Shown here: positions 18,340 through 27,693 of the stretch, piece by piece
How the letters are laid out: every line of letters begins with the position of its first letter
Numbering within the stretch: position 1 is the stretch's first letter
NCBI RefSeq assembly: GCF_001905125.1
Contig: NZ_LWLE01000035.1
Span: 460,140 to 524,139 of the forward strand
Source: Streptomyces sp. TSRI0281
GTDB taxonomy: Bacteria; Actinomycetota; Actinomycetes; Streptomycetales; Streptomycetaceae
Direction: 5' to 3'
Length of the DNA stretch: 64,000 nucleotides
Notes under the pieces: model-generated
What the model saw: only the letters and a program-made list of their open reading frames with translations
Told to the model about the DNA's origin: nothing
The model's database searches: none
Position numbers and translations under genes: made by a program

Positions 18340-18899
18340 GGGTCTCCCTCGTTCCTGGTGCCTCGCTGCTCCCCGCTCCCCCGCCCCTGAATGGTTCGGC
18401 ACGGTTTGTCGTCTCCTGCTCAGACGTCGAAGCACCAAGAAGGGTTGCACAACGGCCTGTGACCCCTGTCCGGGACGGGGCCGCGGGCCGCGCCGGGCGA
18501 ACTGCCCGTGATGCGGCGCTCACCTGGGGTTTCTTTCGTGGTACAGCCATCCTCCGGGCGGGTGTGCGGCGGCCCGGGATGTGGCTCACGTCTCAGACCG
18601 CCCGGGTGGGCGGTCCCGGGCCCCGGTCGGGGTCGGCCGCCGCGAACCCGGTCGGAGCCACGGGCGGCCCTCGCCGTCGCGGTTCCGGGTCGACCTGACG
18701 CACCGGGCCGGCGCCGCCCCGGCCGCCGCACGGGACGGGCCGGGTGAACGAGGTGACCGTCGCGGCACAACACGGTTGAGGCGCCGGTCAGTTGCCCGAG
18801 CGGGGAGAGGAACCGCCCCCATCGGTAACCCGACTGAGTGGGCGTACGAAAGGACGTTCCCCCGCCTATGGTCCGCCGATGCCGCACCGCGACGCAGAA
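18340..18899. other. Intergenic region between rho and the LCP gene
   Basis: About 560 bases without a gene that I can support. Open frames here lack coding character and ribosome sites. It should contain the promoter and leader of the LCP gene; no convincing promoter was found by eye. Confidence 0.6.
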
Positions 18900-18929
18900 C
18901 CGCCCTCGTCACCGGAGTGACGAGGGCGG
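18900..18929 (-). terminator. Hairpin terminator after rho
   Basis: A perfect 13-bp stem (18900-18912 with 18917-18929, CCGCCCTCGTCAC) with a 4-nt loop begins 25 bases after the rho stop codon. The T-run is weak (TTCTGCG), as is common in Streptomyces terminators. Confidence 0.7.
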
Positions 18930-18953
18930 CTGGGTACGGCTGCTGAGGCGACG

Positions 18954-21029
18954 TCAGTCGTTGCCGTTGCCCGGCGTCGTCTTCTGGATCTGCAGCAGGA
19001 ACTCCGCGTTGGACTGCGTCTTCTTCATGCGGTCCAGCAGGAGTTCGATCGCCTGCTGCTGGTCGAGCGCGTGGAGCACCCGGCGCAGCTTCCAGACGAC
19101 CGCCAGCTCGTCGGTGCCGAGCAGGATCTCTTCCTTACGGGTGCTGGACGCGTCGACGTCCACCGCCGGGAAGATGCGCTTGTCCGAGAGCTTCCGGTCG
19201 AGCTTGAGCTCCATGTTGCCGGTGCCCTTGAACTCCTCGAAGATCACCTCGTCCATGCGCGAGCCGGTCTCGACGAGCGCGGTGGCCAGGATGGTCAGCG
19301 AGCCGCCGTCCTCGATGTTGCGCGCGGCACCGAAGAAGCGCTTCGGCGGGTACAGCGCGGTCGAGTCGACACCACCGGACAGGATGCGGCCGGAGGCGGG
19401 CGCCGCGAGGTTGTACGCGCGGCCCAGACGGGTGATGGAGTCCAGCAGGACGACCACGTCGTGACCCAGCTCGACGAGACGCTTGGCGCGCTCGATGGCC
19501 AGCTCGGCGACCGTGGTGTGGTCCTCGGCCGGGCGGTCGAAGGTCGAGGAGATGACCTCGCCCTTCACCGACCGCTGCATGTCGGTGACCTCTTCCGGAC
19601 GCTCGTCGACCAGGACGACCATCAGGTGGCACTCGGGGCTGTTGACCGTGATGGCGTTGGCGATGGCCTGCAGGATCATCGTCTTGCCGGTCTTCGGCGG
19701 GGCCACGATCAGACCACGCTGGCCCTTGCCGATCGGGGCGACCAGGTCGACGATCCGCGTCGTCAGCACATTGGAGTCGGTCTCCAGACGGAGCCGGTCC
19801 TGCGGGTAGAGCGGGGTCAGCTTCTGGAACTCCGGACGGCCGCGGCCGCTCTCGGGCGCCATGCCGTTGACCGTGTCGAGGCGCACCAGCGCGTTGAACT
19901 TCTCGCGGCGCTCGCCGTCCTTGGGCTGACGCACCGCACCGGTGACGTGGTCACCCTTGCGCAGACCGTTCTTGCGGACCTGGGCGAGCGAGACGTACAC
20001 GTCGTTCGGGCCCGGCAGGTAGCCGGAGGTCCGGATGAACGCGTAGTTGTCGAGGATGTCCAGGATGCCCGCGACGGGGATCAGGACGTCGTCGTCGGCG
20101 ACCTGTACGTCGCTGGCGAAGTCCTCACGGCCACGGCGGCCACGACGGTCGCGGTAGCGGCCGCGACGGCCGCGACGGCCGCCCGCCTCGTCGTCGTAGC
20201 CGTCGTCCGGCCCGTTGTCACGGTTCTGCTGGCCCTGACTCTGACCCTGCCCCTGACCCTGGCCCTGGGTCTGCCCCTGGCCCTGGCCCTGGCTCTGGGT
20301 CTGTCCCTGGCCCTGGCGCTGGGGGCGCTGCCCGCCGCCCTGCTGGCCCTGGTCGTCGCCCTTGCTGCGGCGGTCGCGCTGGCGCTCGCGACGGTCACCG
20401 CGCTCACCGCGTTCCCCACGCTCGCCGCGGTCCCGGCGGTCGCCGCGGCGGCCTTCGGCGCTGTCGGCGGCGGACTCGGCCTTGGCGTCGGCCTTCGCCT
20501 CGCCGCGGTCCTCGCTCTTCTGCTCGGCCTGCGGCTCCGACTTGGCCTCGGCCTTGGTGTCGGGGCTGCCGGCCTGCGCGGTCGCCCGGCGCCGACGACG
20601 CTCGCCCGCGGGCTGGTCGTCACTGGCCGGCTGACCGGGGATGTCGATCTGCTGCTGGGCGTCGGCCTTGTCGGCCGGTGCGGCGGCCTCGTCCCCGGTG
20701 CGCGCCTTGGAGGTGGCGCGCCGCTTCGGCTTGCTCTCGGCGTCCGTACCGGCGGGGGCCGCAGCGGCCTTGGAGGAGGTCTTGGGCGCGGCGGAGCCCG
20801 CCTGTGCCTCCTTGATGACCTCGATCAGCTGGCTCTTGCGCATGCGCGCAGTTCCCCTGATGCCGAGGCCGGACGCGACCTGCTGCAGCTCGGCCAGGAC
20901 CATGCCCTCGAGGCCGGTGCCGGAGCGGCGGCGCCGTGCGGTGGTGCCAGTGGCAGCACCTTCGGCGGGCGCGGTGCTGTCGACGCTCTTGTCGGCAGTC
21001 ACGCCCATCAGATCGGTGGTGTCGCTCAC
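18954..21029 (-). CDS. rho: Transcription termination factor Rho with large N-terminal insertion
   Basis: The 691-residue hexameric RNA helicase/translocase that ends transcripts. The order is: a short N-terminal helix bundle (GLEGMVLAELQQVASGLGIR, residues about 39-80), a very polar insertion of about 220 residues with E/K/R/D-rich sequence and a run of Q-G repeats ending in an RGRRGR-type basic stretch, then the RNA-binding fold (GILDILDNYAFIRTSGYLPG) and the ATPase core (RGLIVAPPKTGKTMILQ P-loop; VVLLDSITRLGRAYN). Such RG/Q-rich insertions are typical of actinobacterial Rho and may bind RNA. The start is GTG 21029 with AAGGA upstream. A long leader of about 325 bases separates it from a SigR-type promoter. 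Confidence 0.98.
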   Translation of the reverse strand: MSDTTDLMGVTADKSVDSTAPAEGAATGTTARRRRSGTGLEGMVLAELQQVASGLGIRGTARMRKSQLIEVIKEAQAGSAAPKTSSKAAAAPAGTDAESKPKRRATSKARTGDEAAAPADKADAQQQIDIPGQPASDDQPAGERRRRRATAQAGSPDTKAEAKSEPQAEQKSEDRGEAKADAKAESAADSAEGRRGDRRDRGERGERGERGDRRERQRDRRSKGDDQGQQGGGQRPQRQGQGQTQSQGQGQGQTQGQGQGQGQSQGQQNRDNGPDDGYDDEAGGRRGRRGRYRDRRGRRGREDFASDVQVADDDVLIPVAGILDILDNYAFIRTSGYLPGPNDVYVSLAQVRKNGLRKGDHVTGAVRQPKDGERREKFNALVRLDTVNGMAPESGRGRPEFQKLTPLYPQDRLRLETDSNVLTTRIVDLVAPIGKGQRGLIVAPPKTGKTMILQAIANAITVNSPECHLMVVLVDERPEEVTDMQRSVKGEVISSTFDRPAEDHTTVAELAIERAKRLVELGHDVVVLLDSITRLGRAYNLAAPASGRILSGGVDSTALYPPKRFFGAARNIEDGGSLTILATALVETGSRMDEVIFEEFKGTGNMELKLDRKLSDKRIFPAVDVDASSTRKEEILLGTDELAVVWKLRRVLHALDQQQAIELLLDRMKKTQSNAEFLLQIQKTTPGNGND
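20226..20330. repeat. Degenerate CCCTGG-type repeat inside rho (codes for Gln-Gly run)
   Basis: About a hundred bases consist of CCCTGG/CCCTGA/CTCTGG hexamers. On the rho strand they code for an alternating Gln-Gly tract (with occasional T and S), part of the disordered insertion. It is in frame and is likely to vary in length between strains through slippage. Confidence 0.85.
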
Positions 21030-21360
21030 GAAGGGTCCTTCCCTGGAGCGGACGTCGGCCTTCTGGCTCGGCGACCGGTTGTGCTGTCCGACTGCGGTCT
21101 GTGATCTTGCGGATCGCGGACCTTGCCGGGGCGGTGGTCCGCCGGGTACGGCGGAGAGATGAATGTGCGGGGTCCGGCGCGAGATCCCCCTGCTCGGCCC
21201 ACTCCTGGAAGAGCGAGGGGTGTCGTGCCGGTTCCGGAGCGTGCTCGAAACTGCTCAGGCAGGCTGCTCAGGCAGTTGGGGAGGCTCCCGGAAGAATGGT
21301 GGTCCCGGAGGGGGACACGAAGCAACGCGCCACAAAGACGTCGGTTGCAGACTTGAGGTT

Positions 21361-21387
21361 AACACTACCGGCTCCAACAACATTCCC
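21361..21387 (-). promoter_or_regulatory. SigR-type promoter upstream of rho
   Basis: Minus strand: GGGAAT at 21387-21382, exactly 18 bases, then GTT at 21363-21361, the same pattern as before rpmE. It directs transcription to rho with a leader of about 325 bases, and lies just behind the thrB stop codon. The rest of the leader (21030-21360) contains no gene that I can support; Rho genes are often autoregulated through such leaders. Confidence 0.6.
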
Positions 21388-21415
21388 CCTCTCACTCACC
21401 GGCAATCACATGCGG

Positions 21416-22333
21416 CTACGGGGCGAGCGGCAGAACACTCGCGCCCGTGGCGTCCAGGGCGAGCCTGTTCGCCGCCCATCCCTCGCCCGCCAGTCGAGCG
21501 ACCTTGTCGGCCGAACCCTCCTCCGTCAGCGCGAGCACCGTGGGGCCCGCGCCGGAGATGACAGCGGGGACGCCGTCGGCGCGCAGCCGGTTCACCAGCT
21601 CCAGACTTTCCGGCATCGCGGGCCCTCGGTACTCCTGGTGGATCCGGTCCTCGGTGGCGGCGAGCAGCAGCTCGGGGCGCTCGGTCAGAGCCGCTACGAG
21701 CAGGGCCGCACGACCGGCGTTGGCCGCGGCGTCGACGTGCGGGACGGCGCGCGGCAGCAGCCCGCGGGCGGTCTCGGTGAGCACCGGCCTGCCCGGCACG
21801 AAAACCACCGGAACGACGGAATCCGCAGCATCCATCCTGATGGCCCTGGCCGCTCCGCCGTCCATCCAGGCGAGCGTGAAGCCGCCGAGCAGACAGGCCG
21901 CGACATTGTCGGGATGCCCCTCGATCTCGGTGGCCAGCTCCAGCAGCGCCGAGTCGTCGAGGCGGGCGTCGCCGCCTATCGTCACGGCGCGGGCGGCGAC
22001 GATGCCTGCGCAGATGGCGGCGGAGGAGGAACCGAGGCCGCGCCCGTGCGGGATGCGGTTGGCGCAGACGATTTCGAGGCCGCGGGGCTGTCCGCCGAGC
22101 AGATCGAAGGCGGTGCGCAGGGAGCGTACGAGCAGGTGGCTCTCGTCGCGCGGCAGCGACTGCGCGCCCTCACCCGCGATGTCGATGTGCAGCCCGGAGT
22201 CGGCGACCCGGACGACGACATCGTCGTACAGCCCCAGCGACAGGCCGAGGGCGTCGAAACCCGGGCCCAGATTGGCGCTGGTCGCGGGGACGCGCACCCT
22301 GACGGCGGCAGCTCGGAACGCGGGACCGGCCAT
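21416..22333 (-). CDS. thrB: Homoserine kinase
   Basis: A 305-residue GHMP-family kinase that phosphorylates L-homoserine with ATP on the way to threonine. VRVPATSANLGPGFDALGLS and the GHMP ATP-binding loop HGRGLGSSSAAICAG are intact, as is the C-terminal ISGAGPTVLAL. The ATG at 22333 is the family start (M-A-G-P-A-F), with AAGGAG about 13 bases upstream; longer frames are P/H-rich shadows. Same strand and after thrC, but 337 bases away, so it may have its own promoter. Confidence 0.96.
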   Translation of the reverse strand: MAGPAFRAAAVRVRVPATSANLGPGFDALGLSLGLYDDVVVRVADSGLHIDIAGEGAQSLPRDESHLLVRSLRTAFDLLGGQPRGLEIVCANRIPHGRGLGSSSAAICAGIVAARAVTIGGDARLDDSALLELATEIEGHPDNVAACLLGGFTLAWMDGGAARAIRMDAADSVVPVVFVPGRPVLTETARGLLPRAVPHVDAAANAGRAALLVAALTERPELLLAATEDRIHQEYRGPAMPESLELVNRLRADGVPAVISGAGPTVLALTEEGSADKVARLAGEGWAANRLALDATGASVLPLAP

Positions 22334-22670
22334 CGGTTGGACGACTCCTTGTAAGACAGCGGGGATGCGGTGCGGTGTGTGGCTGTGCGGCAGTGGGGGT
22401 GATGTGGGGCGATGACTGCGGGGTCGCGGCTGTGGGGCAGGGGCGCCGGACGATGAGACATCCGATCGCCGGCCCGACGGCCACGGCGGCACCGCACCGC
22501 GGCACATGCGGCGGGGCGGTTGCATACAGCTTATCGAAGGAAGGTTCTGTCGCGACATAGGGCGCACAGGAGGCGCACGATGCGTGTCGCACGCCTCCTA
22601 TGCGCTCTCCGCCCCGAAAAGGGGCGGTTGAGCGGGTTTCCCGCGATCGGACGCGAGGGTTACGCGAGGG
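22334..22670. other. thrC-thrB intergenic region with two hairpins
   Basis: This 337-base gap holds two inverted repeats near thrC: AGGAGGCG/CGCCTCCT (22568-22599) and CCGCCCC/GGGGCGG with a GAAAA loop (22609-22627), which could form the thrC 3' end. Immediately at the thrC stop there is a short tandem repeat GGGTTACGCGA. An A+T-richer patch (22515-22560) may hold the thrB promoter, but I cannot define it. Confidence 0.5.
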
Positions 22671-23741
22671 TTACGCGAGGCCGAGCTTCTCGGCCGCGGT
22701 GGCCGCGTCGACCGGCACCGTGACCGGCTGCGGGGCGCCCGCGACGGCCCAGTCCGGGTCCTTGAGGCCGTTGCCGGTGACCGTGCAGACGATCTTCTGC
22801 CCGGGGTCGACCTTGCCCTCCTCGGCGGCCTTGAGCAGACCGGCGACGGAGGCGGCCGAGGCCGGCTCCACGAAGACGCCCTCCTGGGAGGCCAACAGCC
22901 GGTACGCGGACAGGATCTGCCGGTCCGTCACCTCGTCGATGAAACCGCCCGATTCGTCCCGCGCGGCCAGGGCGTACTGCCAGGAGGCCGGGTTGCCGAT
23001 CCGGATCGCGGTGGCGATCGTGGAGGGGTCCTTGACGATCTCGCCGCGCACGATGGGCGCGGAGCCGGAGGCCTGGAAGCCCCACATGCGCGGCGCGTGG
23101 GTGGAGACCCGGTCGCCGGCGTACTCCGTGTAGCCCTTCCAGTACGCGGTGATGTTGCCCGCGTTGCCGACCGGCAGGACGTGGATGTCCGGGGCGTCAC
23201 CGAGCGCGTCGACGATCTCGAACGCGGCGGTCTTCTGGCCCTCGATACGGACCGGGTTGACCGAATTGACCAGCGCCACCGGGTAGTTGTCCGAGAGCGA
23301 GCGGGCCAGGGTCAGGCAGTCGTCGAAGTTGCCGTCGACCTGAAGGATCTTGGCGCCGTGGACGAGCGCCTGGCCCATCTTGCCGAGCGCGATCTTGCCC
23401 TGCGGTACGAGGACGGCGCAGACCATCCCGGCCCGTACCGCGTACGCGGCGGCGGAGGCGGAGGTGTTGCCGGTCGAGGCGCAGATGACGGCCTGCGCGC
23501 CCTCCTCCTTGGCGCGGGTGATCGCCATGGTCATCCCGCGGTCCTTGAACGAACCGGTGGGGTTGGCGCCCTCGACCTTGAGGTGCACCTCGCAGCCCGT
23601 GCGCTCGGAGAGGACCTGCGCCGGAACGAGCGGCGTACCGCCCTCACGAAGCGTGACAACGGGCGTCGTGCTCGTGACCGGAAGACGGTCCCGGTACTCC
23701 TCGATGATGCCGCGCCACTGGTGGGTGCCCTTGCTGGTCAT
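22671..23741 (-). CDS. thrC: Threonine synthase
   Basis: A 356-residue PLP enzyme that converts O-phosphohomoserine to threonine. It is the short type (no long N-terminal domain), with the PLP lysine in NPTGSFKDRGMTMAI, STGNTSASAAAYAVRAGM and the glycine-rich phosphate loop LPVGNAGNITAYWKGY. The start codon lies 6 bases after hom, whose last codons (GGGGAG) act as its ribosome-binding site, so hom and thrC are translationally coupled. Confidence 0.97.
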   Translation of the reverse strand: MTSKGTHQWRGIIEEYRDRLPVTSTTPVVTLREGGTPLVPAQVLSERTGCEVHLKVEGANPTGSFKDRGMTMAITRAKEEGAQAVICASTGNTSASAAAYAVRAGMVCAVLVPQGKIALGKMGQALVHGAKILQVDGNFDDCLTLARSLSDNYPVALVNSVNPVRIEGQKTAAFEIVDALGDAPDIHVLPVGNAGNITAYWKGYTEYAGDRVSTHAPRMWGFQASGSAPIVRGEIVKDPSTIATAIRIGNPASWQYALAARDESGGFIDEVTDRQILSAYRLLASQEGVFVEPASAASVAGLLKAAEEGKVDPGQKIVCTVTGNGLKDPDWAVAGAPQPVTVPVDAATAAEKLGLA

Positions 23742-23747
23742 GGGTCC

Positions 23748-25049
23748 TTACTCCCCTTCAACACGCATGATGCTGGCGACACCGCGCACGGTGTCGAGCT
23801 TGCGCAGCGCTTCGACGGTCCCGGAGAGGGCGGCGTCGGGCGCGCGGTGGGTGACGACGACGAGAGATGCCTCGCCGCCTCCGTCCTGACGGCCTTGCTG
23901 GCGCACCGTATCGATCGATACGCCCTGCTCGGCGAAGACCGTCGCGACCTGGGCGAGTACGCCAGGCTTGTCGGCCACGTCGAGGCTGATGTGGTACCGC
24001 GTGACGACGTCGCCCATCGGGCTGACCGGCAGACGCGTATAGGCGGACTCGCCGGGGCCGGGGGCCTCGTTGAGCTTGTTGCGGCAGACCGCGACGAGGT
24101 CGCCCAGGACCGCGGACGCGGTGGGCGCGCCACCGGCGCCGGGGCCGTAGAACATCAGCTGCCCGGCGGCCTCCGCCTCGACGAAGACCGCGTTGTACGC
24201 CTCGCGGACGGAGGCCAGCGGGTGGCTGAGCGGGATCATCGCGGGGTGCACGCGGGCCGTGACCGACTGCCCGTCGGCGGCGCGCTCGCAGATGGCGAGC
24301 AGCTTGACCGTGCAGCCCATGCGGCGGGCGGACGCGATGTCGGCGGCGGTGACCTCGGTGATGCCCTCGCGGTGCACATCGCCGATGCGTACGCGGGTGT
24401 GGAAGGCGATACCGGCGAGGATCGCGGCCTTCGCGGCGGCGTCGAAGCCCTCGACGTCGGCGGTCGGGTCGGCCTCGGCGTACCCGAGGGCGGTGGCCTC
24501 GTCGAGCGCCTCGGAGTAGCCGGCTCCGCTCGTGTCCATCCGGTCGAGGATGAAGTTGGTGGTGCCGTTGACGATGCCGAGGACCCGGTTGACCTTGTCC
24601 CCGGCGAGGGACTCGCGCAGCGGGCGTACGAGCGGGATGGCGCCGGCCACGGCCGCCTCGTAGTAGAGGTCGCGGCCGTGTTTCTCGGCTGCCGCGTGCA
24701 GTGCGGCGCCGTCCTCGGCGAGCAGCGCCTTGTTGGCCGAGACGACGCTCGCACCGTGCTCGAAGGCGGTCGTGATGAGTGTGCGGGCCGGCTCGATGCC
24801 CCCGATGACCTCGACGACGACGTCGATGTCGCCCCGTTCGACCAGGGCGGTCGCATCGGTGGTGACCAGTGCGGGATCGATTCCCTCCCGCACCTTCGAG
24901 GGCCGGCGGACGGCCACTCCGGCGAGCTCCACCGGCGCGCCGATGCGCGCGGCGAGGTCGTCGGCGTGCGTCGTCATGATGCGCGCCACCTCTGAGCCGA
25001 CCACTCCACAGCCCAGCAGCGCCACCTTCAGCGGACGCGTACGCATCAT
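23748..25049 (-). CDS. hom: Homoserine dehydrogenase
   Basis: A 433-residue NAD(P)-dependent enzyme that reduces aspartate semialdehyde to homoserine. N-terminal Rossmann fold VALLGCGVVGSEVARI; the substrate domain contains SANKALLAEDG and LGYAEADPTADVEGFDAAAK (catalytic Lys and Asp region); the C-terminal ACT domain (YHISLDVADKPGVLAQVATV) provides threonine feedback inhibition. The start is one of two adjacent ATG codons (25049 or 25046), with GAGG upstream. It lies between lysA and thrC in one direction. Confidence 0.96.
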   Translation of the reverse strand: MMRTRPLKVALLGCGVVGSEVARIMTTHADDLAARIGAPVELAGVAVRRPSKVREGIDPALVTTDATALVERGDIDVVVEVIGGIEPARTLITTAFEHGASVVSANKALLAEDGAALHAAAEKHGRDLYYEAAVAGAIPLVRPLRESLAGDKVNRVLGIVNGTTNFILDRMDTSGAGYSEALDEATALGYAEADPTADVEGFDAAAKAAILAGIAFHTRVRIGDVHREGITEVTAADIASARRMGCTVKLLAICERAADGQSVTARVHPAMIPLSHPLASVREAYNAVFVEAEAAGQLMFYGPGAGGAPTASAVLGDLVAVCRNKLNEAPGPGESAYTRLPVSPMGDVVTRYHISLDVADKPGVLAQVATVFAEQGVSIDTVRQQGRQDGGGEASLVVVTHRAPDAALSGTVEALRKLDTVRGVASIMRVEGE

Positions 25050-25145
25050 CCGACCTCGTTTCTCATACATACTCATGTGTGGACCAGTCTCACTCACCGG
25101 ACGGGGGTTTCTGCCACCCGTCCGGATCCTGAGACGACTATTTCA

Positions 25146-26537
25146 TCACCCGACATCGAGGCGCAGGAGATCTTCCTCCGTCTCCCGTCGGACGATCACG
25201 CGCGCCTCTCCGTCGCGTACGGCTACGACCGGCGGGCGCAGGGCATGGTTGTAGTTGCTCGCCATGGAACGGCAGTACGCGCCGGTGGCGGGCACCGCGA
25301 TCAGGTCGCCGGGAGCGAGGTCGGCCGGCAGGAACGCGTCCTTCACCACGATGTCCCCGCTCTCGCAGTGCTTGCCGACCACGCGGACCAGCATCGGTTC
25401 GGCGTCCGAGCTGCGCGAGACGAGGGCGACGCTGTATTCGGCGTCGTACAGCGCGGTGCGGATGTTGTCCGACATGCCGCCGTCGACGCTGACGTACGTA
25501 CGCAGTCCTTCGAGCGGCTTGATCGTGCCGACCTCGTAGAGCGTGAACGCGGTGGGCCCGACGATGGCCCGGCCCGGCTCGACCGAGATGCGCGGGGTGC
25601 TCAGATTCGCGGACTCGCACTCGCGGGTCACGATGTCGCTGAGCGCCTTGGCGATCTCGTGCGGCTCGCGCGGGTCGTCCTCGGAGGTGTACGCGATGCC
25701 CAGCCCGCCGCCGAGGTCGATCTCGGGCAGCTCGACGCCGTGCTCGTCGCGCACCTCGGCGAGCAGCTGCACCACGCGCCGTGCGGAGACCTCGAACCCG
25801 GCCATGTCGAAGATCTGCGACCCGATGTGCGAGTGGATGCCGATCAGTTCGAGCCCGTCGAGCGTCAGCACCCTCCGCACCGCCTCGGCGGCCTGTCCGC
25901 CGGCCAGCGCGATACCGAACTTCTGGTCCTCGTGGGCGGTGGCGATGAACTCGTGGGTGTGCGCCTCGACGCCGACGGTGACCCGGATCTGGACGCGCTG
26001 GCGCAGGCCCCGGCTCTGCGCGATGTGGGCGACCCGGACGATCTCCTGGAAGGAGTCGAGCACGATGCGCCCGACGCCCGCCTCGACGGCCCGCTCGATC
26101 TCGGCGACGGTCTTGTTGTTGCCGTGGAAGGCGATCCGCTCGGCCGGCATACCGGCGTCCAGCGCGGTGGTCAGCTCACCACCGGAGCAGACATCGAGGT
26201 TGAGCCCTTCCTCCTGGAGCCAGCGCACGACGGCGCGCGACAGGAATGCCTTCCCGGCGTAGAAGACATCGGCACCGGGCCCGAAGGCGTCCGCCCAGGC
26301 GCGGCAGCGGGCGCGGAAGTCACTCTCGTCGAGGAAGTACGCCGGAGTGCCGAACTCCTCCGCGAGCCGGGCGACTTCGATCCCGCCGACGGTGAGCGCA
26401 CCGTTCGTGTCGCGGGTGACGGTACGGGACCAGACCTTCTCGTCCAGGACGTTCAGATCGGTGGCCGGGGCGGTGTAGTGCCCCTCGGTGAGGACGTCGG
26501 CGTGACGGGGCCCGGCGGGGTGTGCGGATCGGCTCAT
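25146..26537 (-). CDS. lysA: Diaminopimelate decarboxylase
   Basis: A 463-residue PLP enzyme of the alanine-racemase-like fold III, which decarboxylates meso-DAP to lysine. The PLP lysine is in DVFYAGKAFLSRAV; HSHIGSQIFD, DLGGGLGIAY and SVEPGRAIVG are family landmarks, and HCESGDIV holds the active-site Cys of the dimer partner. Starts at ATG 26537, 21 bases after the ArgRS-like gene. Confidence 0.97.
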   Translation of the reverse strand: MSRSAHPAGPRHADVLTEGHYTAPATDLNVLDEKVWSRTVTRDTNGALTVGGIEVARLAEEFGTPAYFLDESDFRARCRAWADAFGPGADVFYAGKAFLSRAVVRWLQEEGLNLDVCSGGELTTALDAGMPAERIAFHGNNKTVAEIERAVEAGVGRIVLDSFQEIVRVAHIAQSRGLRQRVQIRVTVGVEAHTHEFIATAHEDQKFGIALAGGQAAEAVRRVLTLDGLELIGIHSHIGSQIFDMAGFEVSARRVVQLLAEVRDEHGVELPEIDLGGGLGIAYTSEDDPREPHEIAKALSDIVTRECESANLSTPRISVEPGRAIVGPTAFTLYEVGTIKPLEGLRTYVSVDGGMSDNIRTALYDAEYSVALVSRSSDAEPMLVRVVGKHCESGDIVVKDAFLPADLAPGDLIAVPATGAYCRSMASNYNHALRPPVVAVRDGEARVIVRRETEEDLLRLDVG

Positions 26538-26558
26538 CGTGTTGCTCTCTCGGGTCTC

Positions 26559-27638
26559 TCAGAGGTGTTCGGGCGCGCTGATACCGAGCAGGGACAGGCC
26601 GCCGGCCAGCACCGTCCCGGCGGCTTCGGCAAGGGCCAGCCGGGAGCGGTGGGCGGCCGAGGGTTTCTCGTCGCCGATGGGGAGCGGAGGGCAGGAGTCG
26701 TGGAAGGCGAAGAAGGCGCGCGCCACCGCTTCGAGATGCCGGGCGAGCCGGTCCGGCGCCCGGTGCCGGGCGGCGGCCAGGAGGACGCCGGGGTGGTCGG
26801 CGAGGAGGTCGAGCAGGGCGTGGGCATCGGGGTGGCGGGCGTCGGAGTCGGCGTCGTACGCGCCGTCGAAGCCGAGGAGCGCCGCGCCGCGGGTGAGGGC
26901 GCGGGCCCGGGAGTGGGCGTACCGCACCAGGAAGAGGGCGTTGGCCTCGCCCTGGACGAGAAGGTCGTCGCCGAGCGGCGCCCGGTCGTGTCCGGCGGGC
27001 CGCAGCAGCCCCCATCGGGTGGCGTCGGGCCCGAGCCGCTCCAGCAGCTCCCCCGCGTCCGCACCTGCGGGAACGGGCCGTATCGCGGTCAGCGGGGTGG
27101 GCGGAACCCCGTGGGCGTCGACGCCGACTCCGAGCCGCTCCCAGTCGGGGTCGGACGCCGTCTCGCAGCTGACCCGCACCCGGGCCCCCTGCGAGACGAC
27201 CAGCGCGCGCACCGCGTGGGCGCTGACGGCGGCCCGTACCTCCCGGGCGTGCCGGAACTGGAGCACCTCCGTACGGAGCGCGTCGCCGTGCCCGTACCGC
27301 AGCCCCCGCTCCCGCACCTCGCGCACCAGTTCATGTCGGGCGGCGGTATCGGCACCGGCGTCGAGGGTGAAGCTCAGGAATCCGGGCCCGGTGATGTCCA
27401 CGCGCCCGATCCCGGGCTCGGCGGCGACCCGGTCGCGCAGGATCCGTGCGACCTCCAGCGCGGGCAGCGCGGCGGGCCCGGCGAGCTGGAGCGCGACGGC
27501 GCAGGCGTAGTCGCCGCTGCCGCCCGGCCGTGTCCTTTCGATCCGCACGCGCGCGGGCACGGGCGCGCGCAAGGCATCCTCGTCGACCGCGCGGCGCACA
27601 GCGTGCAGCACGGTCCGGGAGAGATCGACGGGGGTCAC
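26559..27638 (-). CDS. nrtL: Degenerate arginyl-tRNA synthetase paralogue (NrtL-like)
   Basis: A protein of about 359 residues clearly derived from ArgRS but much shortened. The N-terminal additional domain (ending with ITGPGFLSFTLDA) and the C-terminal DALR anticodon-binding domain (EANALFLVRYAHSRARALTR and following helices) are present. Between them the catalytic Rossmann fold is largely deleted: the remnant FRHAREVRAAVSAHAVRALVV aligns with the region where the HIGH motif should be but lacks it, and no KMSK-like loop is found. Aminoacylation is therefore not expected. The likely start is GTG 27638 (V-T-P-V-D), without a good ribosome site. The order argS-lysA-hom is known in corynebacteria; this looks like a relic of that operon. 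Confidence 0.85.
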   Translation of the reverse strand: MTPVDLSRTVLHAVRRAVDEDALRAPVPARVRIERTRPGGSGDYACAVALQLAGPAALPALEVARILRDRVAAEPGIGRVDITGPGFLSFTLDAGADTAARHELVREVRERGLRYGHGDALRTEVLQFRHAREVRAAVSAHAVRALVVSQGARVRVSCETASDPDWERLGVGVDAHGVPPTPLTAIRPVPAGADAGELLERLGPDATRWGLLRPAGHDRAPLGDDLLVQGEANALFLVRYAHSRARALTRGAALLGFDGAYDADSDARHPDAHALLDLLADHPGVLLAAARHRAPDRLARHLEAVARAFFAFHDSCPPLPIGDEKPSAAHRSRLALAEAAGTVLAGGLSLLGISAPEHL

Positions 27639-27693
27639 GGGACAAGCGTATGGGAGACAGGGGGGCACTCCGCGACCCTGTTTCGCCATCCGG

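Noticed and set aside
26559..27638. Functional argS
   Set aside because: HIGH and KMSK motifs and most of the catalytic fold are missing, so it was annotated as a degenerate paralogue.
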